DNA of 64,000 nt from Scleroderma bovista (lineage: Eukaryota > Basidiomycota > Agaricomycetes > Boletales > Sclerodermataceae), in contig JAYMGJ010000473.1 in NCBI GenBank assembly GCA_037178675.1, positions 1-64,000 on the forward strand, given 5' to 3'. The translations under genes and the position numbers were made by a program. The notes beneath the pieces were generated by a model, which searched no databases, was not told the origin of the DNA, and saw only the letters and a list, made by a program, of their open reading frames with translations. This document shows positions 57,695 to 64,000 of the stretch, in pieces; within the stretch, counting starts at the first letter, position 1; every line of letters begins with the position of its first letter.

Positions 57695-59593
57695 GTTTTG
57701 TGTTTTTTTGTCGTGTATCCTGTTGGCTGATGACTTTGCAATCGAATACAGTGTAGAATTGAAGGTTATTTATGTGGTAGCGATAAACAATTGATCTTGT
57801 CTTCGTTACCTTAACGACATGGGGGGTTAGCACGGTTGGACATGGCCTAACCGTGTCAACCATCATGTCCATGACAGTGGTAAGGGCTCGTCGTTGACCC
57901 TGCAGTACAAACCCCTGACTGATGGTTACGATCAACAAAGTGTATGGCAGCAGAGCTGGGGAAGTACAATTGTAACCACGAGAAACAACGACCGTCGATA
58001 AGTACTATTGCTGAATTTGCTTTGCCATTCCTGATGGCGTACGCTTTTCCTTGGAGACACAATCAGATAACTGCTCACCATACACACGTATGACTTCCAT
58101 TCGTAACGTTACATCCAGGTGAGAATTTTCAGTGACCATATCTCACTACGTCCGCACGATGCAATGATGGCGAAGAATGGCACAAATGCAAGCAGGCTTG
58201 AAGGTCACGCCTAAGGAGCGCCCAGTAAATGTACCCGCGGAGCGTTCCGAGGGGCATATTACATGTTCCCAGACAATTCAGATCTCATGTTTATCATTAT
58301 GTTTATTTGCTGGCTAGTACCAGTGATGTAGGTTCGAATGCTGCCTATGCCGGGAGAACCTTACTTGACGAGCGCTTCCGGCTCGGAGGATAGCTGAGTA
58401 ACCACACGACACTTTGGCGTGCAGTCAGTAATGCCCGCCCACACTAAGAGTTTCTACGGCAGGCTAGGCGAATGTTCGCAACTTAATTAGTACCACTGAC
58501 CTACTACTACATTCCTCATCAGTTCACCGGGACTTCATTCTTAGAGTTATGTGGTATACGCATGCATATGTGCGTTGCGCTCACTACACAGCAACGCATA
58601 ATCACAGTGCTTTCTTCCCAAGACAAATGTCCAACGACAGTAATGATGGAGGGAGCGCAGCTGGCTAGGCGCTCTCTCGCATCCTAATAGTGTTGTTTGC
58701 CTATTCCGACATCGCGCCTTATTTCATAAAAGGCAAGACGTTCAGTGGTGCACTGGTGAACCGCGCGTTCGAACCAACTTACTGTAACCCTTCAATTGAC
58801 GTTGACAAGCAAGGGAATGTCAGATATGTACGTACGACCAATCTATCGACGCCTTTCCTCGGAATTCTGCTCTTATCAGGTGATTACCGAAAGTCTCCAC
58901 AATCTCATGTCGTTCTAGAGGAACGACGACGATCTTCCTCTACGAAGAGAGTCTGGCTTAGGGAGACCAATGTCGTTCCCTTCTTTGGACAAACTGACAT
59001 ACAAATGGTCCACTTGTCTAATTGAAGGGGTATACTCATAGTAGGTCGTTATTCATTGTATTCTGATTTTTGACACACTGAGTCACCGAACACACAGCAA
59101 CTGCCAACTTGCCTTGAGGCAGGACGAACACGATATGTACAGCATTTTTTATCGCTTATAGCATGACCGCTTTCAAAATTTCATCCTCACTCAGCACTCA
59201 GCGGCGGCATCTGCCTACCATTGTTCCAGTCAACTTGATTTACAGCCCATAACCGAGTAATTGTTTCAAAGACGTCTTCGTCAGTTGTAGGTATCACCTA
59301 GTCGCTTTGTAGAGGATACTGACCAATAACCCGGCCATAGTTAATCTGAGCTATGGGCACTGGAAGGCGAAAGTACGTCCTGTACAGTCTTAACCTAAGC
59401 AGCTGATTCAAAAAATCCTACACCAGCACAAGATCCCGTTATCAGTCTATCGTTGCTGTTTCACGGCAAGTAGATCAAAACGACCAATCGTCTACCGTCT
59501 ATGGGTAAGCCATATTCAATTTGATCCATCATTCTGTGACGGTCTAACGACACAAATCTGTTGATGAATATGCACATGCATATGCATTTGCAG
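57695..59593. other. Gene-poor gap
   Basis: A small inverted repeat (cacggtt ... aaccgtg) lies near 57829-57858. A 111-codon frame at 58690-59025 has no motif, and its end resembles 55730-55775. The last 150 bp are the upstream and intron part of the next gene. Confidence 0.4.
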
Positions 59594-60665
59594 CATCTGT
59601 GAACGAGATCCACTCAATGGACTCAGGCGCAGTCGGAGTGTGAATGCCTGGATTGCGACCGCTCTCTTGCTTCTCACAGCCATCACTCTTTCCCTTGTAT
59701 TTGAAATAAGTACACACGCCATCAACCAATGTCCGCTCTCTTACGAGGCCAGGACCCATGAACGGGGTGAATGGCGAAAGGAGGCTTTCGCCCAGGAACT
59801 GCTTCGGAAGGACTGGGAACGCGAGAAACTAGATCAGAATAATGTCCGACAGGAATGGGAGCTCGAGGAAGAGAACCATAGGCGTAAGATGGATGAACAA
59901 CGTCTGGAGTGGGAGCGAGAGCGGCAGGAGCATGACCGTCTCGAAAAGGAGCGCCGCCAACGTGAGAAGCAAGAGCGTCAAAAGATGAACATGGTCTGGG
60001 GTCAGGTGGAGGCGCGTCATTGTACCACCTACGCCACGAGAGAATACACCGCCCTCCTTAAAAACATCCCCATGGATTACCCATACGGTGTGGAGGCTTG
60101 CAAAGAAACACCACTGGAGATCCATGGTACGTCCTATTTGCCAAAGGAGTGCGAAGACAAGGTACGAGTAACTCACCTCGACCTGTGCCAATTGATGATC
60201 ACTACTCTAGGGCCAAGGTGTTGTGATTGGACGGTGGGAAGTAGGCCAGAGCGAACCGGACTGCGCTACATACTGGGGACGGTACAAAGACAAAGTATGT
60301 GCTCACTGCACCTGATCGGTTTCACTAATGCTTAGTGATCAATGTTACTGTAACTTTGAGTAGGGCTGCACCTCAAAAGGATCTAAAATGAGGGTGGGTA
60401 TCGCTCATACAACGAGTGGACTAATGATAACTTACCACAATACCCAGCGTCATGAGCACTACCTAGAGAACCTACCACAGGGTGGTGATTGGCGAGAGTT
60501 CTGCGCAACCACACCTGTCAGCTTTCTCGGAATGCATTTCCCGGGTGCCCAAGTATGCTTCCAATGGGTAAGTGTCGTTTCTGGATGCATTCGTGTTTGA
60601 TGTAAACCTACTCTCAGAGGAATGGTGCTTACGGCGAATGGGATATTGAGGATCACAATTGCTGA
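59594..60665 (+). CDS. Membrane-anchored coiled-coil protein, tandem family copy 1
   Basis: Exons 59594-60161, 60211-60294, 60364-60393, 60448-60567, 60618-60665. It has a hydrophobic anchor (WIATALLLLTAITLSLVF), then HAINQCPLSYEAR, a charged coiled coil of about 90 residues (RLEWERERQEHDRLEKERRQ), and a Cys-rich C-terminal domain: HCTTYATREYTALLKNIP, VEACKETPLEIHG, GRWEVGQSEPDC, GDWREFCATTP and LGMHFPGAQVC. This domain is common in uncharacterised agaric proteins. The first exon is unclear: the place matching the copy 2 start has no ATG, so translation may begin at MNAWIA (59640). Confidence 0.65.
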
Positions 60666-61321
60666 GTTGGGGACAAGTGTCCAAATATGTGTGCGACGCG
60701 AACAGCAATTGCGTTGCTACTTCTGGTGGAATTGTACAAGAAATTATGTGATCATGTCGGTGACTCTGGTGATACTGCGTATATTATATTCCTGAGTTTC
60801 CATTGCAAAACAAGCATTGTGTAGATATTTAGATTTGACATCAATGACACTCCACGTAACGACATCTTGAAGACCTTCCTTATTTGGATAAAGCGTTTGA
60901 GGTAGGCAAACGAGTTACACCCCGCCTTGAGGTTGCCTTGGCACTGAGGCTTAAATATACAAGCCTCTCAGCAGTCTTCGGATGACACTCTTTTCCCAGT
61001 GACGGTCGAAGGCGCATCTGCATATTACTCCAGTGTCAGACTGGCTATTACAATCTCTACGAATCCAGAAAACTGGGTAAGTGTTTCAAAGTATTATTGC
61101 TTCGAGTTCTCAAAGGCAAGTACCTCTTCCTGTGACCGTAGTTTAGCGCGCATCACCCAACTAGCTTTGTTATCACTAGTCAACCATTGTATCTGCACCC
61201 TATGAACATCGGTCAGGGAAAGTATGTGCTGTATGACCTCTTGAGACGAGTAGCTCATACTGGTAGGATATCCAGTACAACACCCCCATCCTATCAGTCC
61301 GCCTGTTCTGGGTCGAGGCCA
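60666..61321. other. Spacer of the tandem family
   Basis: 60675-60845 is repeated with changes at 63295-63485 behind the truncated third copy. The rest (60846-61321) has no supported gene. Confidence 0.5.
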
Positions 61322-62635
61322 ATGGAAAATTATAGCCAGTCGTCCGTCACTAAGAGGTGAGCAATACTACTCAATGTAATCAAACATGTCTATGAACGTA
61401 TGTATATGTTTATGCAATTACAGTCCCAGCGAACGAGATGCGCTTAATGGGTCCGGGCGTCGTGGCGCAAATACCTTGATTGGTGCACTCCTTCTTCTCG
61501 TATCGGTCGTGCTTTTATCCATTCTATTTGAAACTAGTGCACACGCCATAAACCAATGCCCGCTTTCGTACGAGGCTAGGGCCCGCCAACGGGAAGAATG
61601 GCGAAAAGAAGCCTTTGCCCAGGAACTCCTTCGGCAGGAATGGCAACGCGAGAGACAAGATCAGGAACTGTTTCGATTAGAATGGGCATTGGAGCAGAAA
61701 CATCACGAAGAAGCAATGGAGAAGCAACGCCAACATGAAGAAGAATACGAAGAAAGTGTCCGACAGACATGGCAAAAGGAAATGGAGAACCACCTAAAAC
61801 ACCAAGAAGAGCAGCGCCTCAAGTGGGAGCGCGAAGCAGATGCATACAAGCGCGAAATGGACAAGCAACGATTGGAGTGGAAGCGGGAATGGGATCAGCA
61901 CGAACGTCTCGAAAGGGATCGCCGCCAACGTGAGAAGCAAGGGCGTCAGAAGATGAACATGTTCTGGGGTCAGGTGGAGGCGCATCATTGTACCACATAT
62001 GCCACGAGAGAATACACGGCCCTCCTTAAAAATCTCCCCGTGGATTACCCATACCGTGTCGAAGCTTGCAAAGAAACCCCATTGGAGATTCACGGTGTGC
62101 CCTATTTGCCCAAGGACTGTGAAGACAAGGCAGGAGCAGCCAGTTCTTGGACCATAAAAATTCATGCTCACTACTTGTGTAGGGTCCAGGAAACGTGATG
62201 GGACGCTGGGAAGTCGACCGTAACGAGCCTGATTGCGTAACGTTCTGGAACGGGTACAAAGACAAGGTATGCACCTGCACTTATATCAACTGGTGACCAA
62301 TGATTAGATTTCTCCAGGGCTGTACCTCGGAGAAATCTGGAAAGAGAGTAAGTGCCATTCATACAACTACCCACAATTGCTACATCATTGCACAGCGGAT
62401 CGAGCACTACATATCGAACTTACCCAAAGGTGGTGACTGGCGAGAATTTTGTGCAACAACGCCCGCGGACTTTCTCGGAATGCATTTCCCAGGCGCTCAT
62501 ATATGCTTCCAACATGTGAGGTTCATCCCTTGGTGAATGACGTTGGTCTAGACGTTTTTGCAGATCTGGAGCACTTACGGCCACTGGGAAATTGATGATC
62601 CAAATTGCTCCAGCGAGTTGCAAATATTCGAGTAA
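61322..62635 (+). CDS. Membrane-anchored coiled-coil protein, tandem family copy 2 (complete)
   Basis: Exons 61322-61356, 61424-62129, 62183-62266, 62318-62347, 62396-62515 and 62564-62635, phases consistent, 348 aa. It starts MENYSQSSVTKR. The anchor is LIGALLLLVSVVLLSILF. The coiled coil is longer than in copy 1 (about 130 residues) with repeated W-x-R-E-x-x and R-L-E-W units. The C-terminal domain keeps HCTTYATREYTALLKNLP, ACKETPLEIHG, GRWEVDRNEPDC, GDWREFCATTP, GMHFPGAHIC and HWEIDDPNCSSEL, with paired cysteines that suggest a disulfide-bonded external domain. The donor after exon 2 is GCAGGA where copy 1 has GTACGA. Function unknown. Confidence 0.75.
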
Positions 62636-62784
62636 GTGTATGTATGATACGATGAGCAAGGGTGAAGTTGCACATGAAGGTACTTATGAGTTCATGCGAG
62701 AAACCCGAGCGGTCCTTGTGAGATGCGTGTATGTACTTGACTTGTTTTACCCTTGTATGTTAGCGCTCGAGTGTCTGTTAGGAT

Positions 62785-63200
62785 CCTGTTATCAGTCTAC
62801 CCTTTTTGTGTCATAGCAAGTCAACAGCAAGTAAGTCAATACGACCAACCGTCTACCGTCTGTGGGTGAGTCATATTCAACTTACAGTAATCCATTCTGT
62901 GGAGGATTTCTAACGATACAAAACTGTTGATTTGAATATGCGCATGCATATACATTTGCAGTCTCTACGAACGAGATCCACTTATTGGACCCCAGGCGCA
63001 GTCGACTCGGAGTGCGAATGCCTGGATCGGGACTACTCCCTTGAATTCAATGCTTCTCACAGTCATCACTACCCTTTCCCTTGTATCTGAAATCAGTGCA
63101 CACGCCATAAACCAATGCCCACAAACGGAATGGATGACGCCAAAGGGAGGCTTTCGCCCAAGAACTCCTTCGGCGGCAAGGCTCTACGGGGTACGACTAC
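62785..63200 (+). pseudogene. Tandem family copy 3, truncated
   Basis: Matches copy 1 from gatcc(t/c)gttatcagtc through the first intron (catttgcag) and the anchor exon (YERDPLIGP, TLSLVSEISAHAINQCP). It then loses the coiled coil and C-terminal domain after about 63200 and continues at 63290 with the copy 1 3' flank. A deletion inside a duplicated unit explains it. Confidence 0.75.
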
Positions 63201-63486
63201 GAAGCATTTTCTAACCAGAACAGCCATATTATATCAAAACTACATAATGACTGTCAACCGAGTCTTGTGAGTTGACATGTAGCAACTCAAAATTCTGACT
63301 GTGGGATTGTGTGACGCGAACAGCAATTGCCAGGTTGGCATCTGGTGAAATTGTACACGAAATATGTGACCATGTTGGCAACTCTGGTGATCCTGTATAT
63401 TATATTCTCTTGTATATCAGTGAGTTTCCGCTGCAAAACAAACGTTACGTAGATATTTGGATTCGACGTCAATAACAAGTCTCCAC

Positions 63487-63531
63487 TCTTTGAGCTGAGC
63501 TGAGACTGAGATGCGCTGAAAACGGAGGGAG
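63487..63531. repeat. Direct repeat, left copy (45 bp)
   Basis: Identical by eye to 63956-64000 (starts tctttgagctgagctgagac), offset 469 bp. The right copy runs to the window edge, so the true length may be greater. Confidence 0.9.
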
Positions 63532-63589
63532 CAAGTGGTGAGGTTGACATAATCGCGTTAAAGGTAAATACAATTTGAGTGATTAGTGG

Positions 63590-63955
63590 ATGCGTGCTAC
63601 GAAAGATCTGATGCGAAGAGAGGGATTTGGGTGAGGGCGCGAAGCGCCTCCGGCCTCGACTGCTGGTCCTGGATAGAACGTGAGCTGCGGGGGAGGGATG
63701 GGAAACCCTCGCGCGCTGTGATCTATGCCAGGACTTGAGCTGTCGTCAAGGCCCTGTGAAAGAGTGTGCGAGGCCCCGTGGTTGACACGGGACCAGGGAG
63801 AGGTGGGTGGGTGAAATAAAACGACCGGAGGTCCAGTGGCGGGGCACGAGAAGGAGAGAAAGAGAGAGAAAGAGGCTGCAGCGGTACAGCCACCGCAAGC
63901 CCAAAGACTACGCTCTGTCAATCCAGTCGTGCCTTCTTACATAACAGACCCACAA
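63590..63955 (-). mobile_element. Collapsed DIRS-like element: both termini, no genes
   Basis: The left part (63625-63695, gcgcctccggcc ... agaacgtgagctgcgg) resembles 655-703 at the 3' end of the big element. The right part (63893-63950, ccaaagactacgctctgt ... ccttcttacataacagac) resembles 5595-5645 at its 5' end. Everything between is reduced to about 200 bp without coding capacity. Orientation is the same as in the big element. Confidence 0.7.
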
Positions 63956-64000
63956 TCTTTGAGCTGAGCTGAGACTGAGATGCGCTGAAAACGGAGGGAG
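63956..64000. repeat. Direct repeat, right copy (45 bp, cut by the window end)
   Basis: Second copy of the sequence at 63487-63531. Together they flank the collapsed element, either as a target-region duplication or as a tandem duplication with unit 469 bp. Confidence 0.9.

Noticed and set aside
57829..57858. Inverted repeat cacggtt ... aaccgtg as a terminator or transposon end
   Set aside because: Seven-base arms with a short loop occur by chance, there is no U-tract or target duplication, and such terminators are not expected for nuclear protein genes.
58270..58345. ggttcgaatgc near 58329 resembles a tRNA B box
   Set aside because: No matching A box, acceptor stem or anticodon arm could be folded around it.
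63583..63921. 112-codon minus-strand frame (MTERSLWACGG...)
   Set aside because: It falls in the terminal sequence of the collapsed DIRS-like element, where the matching part of the big element (5428-5625) is also non-coding.

Overview
The window looks like a piece of nuclear chromosome from a mushroom-forming basidiomycete (Agaricomycetes). Genes are split by many short introns (mostly 38-110 bp, GT-AG, two probably GC-AG), exons down to 5 and 7 nt occur, Ste12 carries both the homeodomain-like region and C2H2 fingers, the large DUF6606/DUF3638/DUF3645 gene is of the fungal type, and the mobile element is a DIRS-like tyrosine-recombinase retrotransposon. I saw no convincing tRNA, rRNA, CRISPR or prokaryotic feature. 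Exon structures were traced by hand from reading frame, splice signals and recalled family sequences. No alignment or expression data were available.

Layout. 1-16.1 kb is an accessory region: a degenerate array of about 3-kb segmental duplications. The units carry a two-exon gene for a small single-span membrane protein (three copies, one truncated), and two of them also carry a ruined HET-domain fragment. The first unit is interrupted by a 5.3-kb DIRS-like element and by a 1.6-kb element with 10-bp terminal inverted repeats. 16.3-48.4 kb is mostly a housekeeping block: an FMP46-like protein (DUF1687), STE12, ESCRT-II VPS36, SRP9 and a mitochondrial 2-oxodicarboxylate carrier (head to head), MCD4 (GPI ethanolamine phosphate transferase 1) head to head with a new three-exon 113-aa gene, a 3,098-aa DUF6606/DUF3638/DUF3645 protein, and a stomatin-like gene with several lesions. 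48.4-64 kb is accessory again: possible mobile-element remains, a secreted GH28 polygalacturonase, a 148-aa gene of unknown function, an F-box protein, and a tandem family of membrane-anchored coiled-coil proteins with a Cys-rich C-terminal domain (two genes and one truncated copy). The window ends in a collapsed copy of the DIRS-like termini.

Relations. The housekeeping genes belong to unrelated pathways: mating and filamentation transcription, endosomal sorting, ER targeting, GPI-anchor synthesis and mitochondrial transport. The accessory parts show repeated local duplication. Broken fragments of MCD4, of the polygalacturonase and of the DUF3638 gene lie elsewhere in the window. The MCD4 and polygalacturonase fragments keep intron sequence, so these are DNA-level copies. 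The most notable signals are the microexons that split two of the three carrier signatures of the mitochondrial carrier, an apparently frame-neutral pair of STE12 introns inside the DNA-binding region, a 38-bp intron and a GC-AG intron in the DUF3638 gene, and the membrane-protein/HET array.
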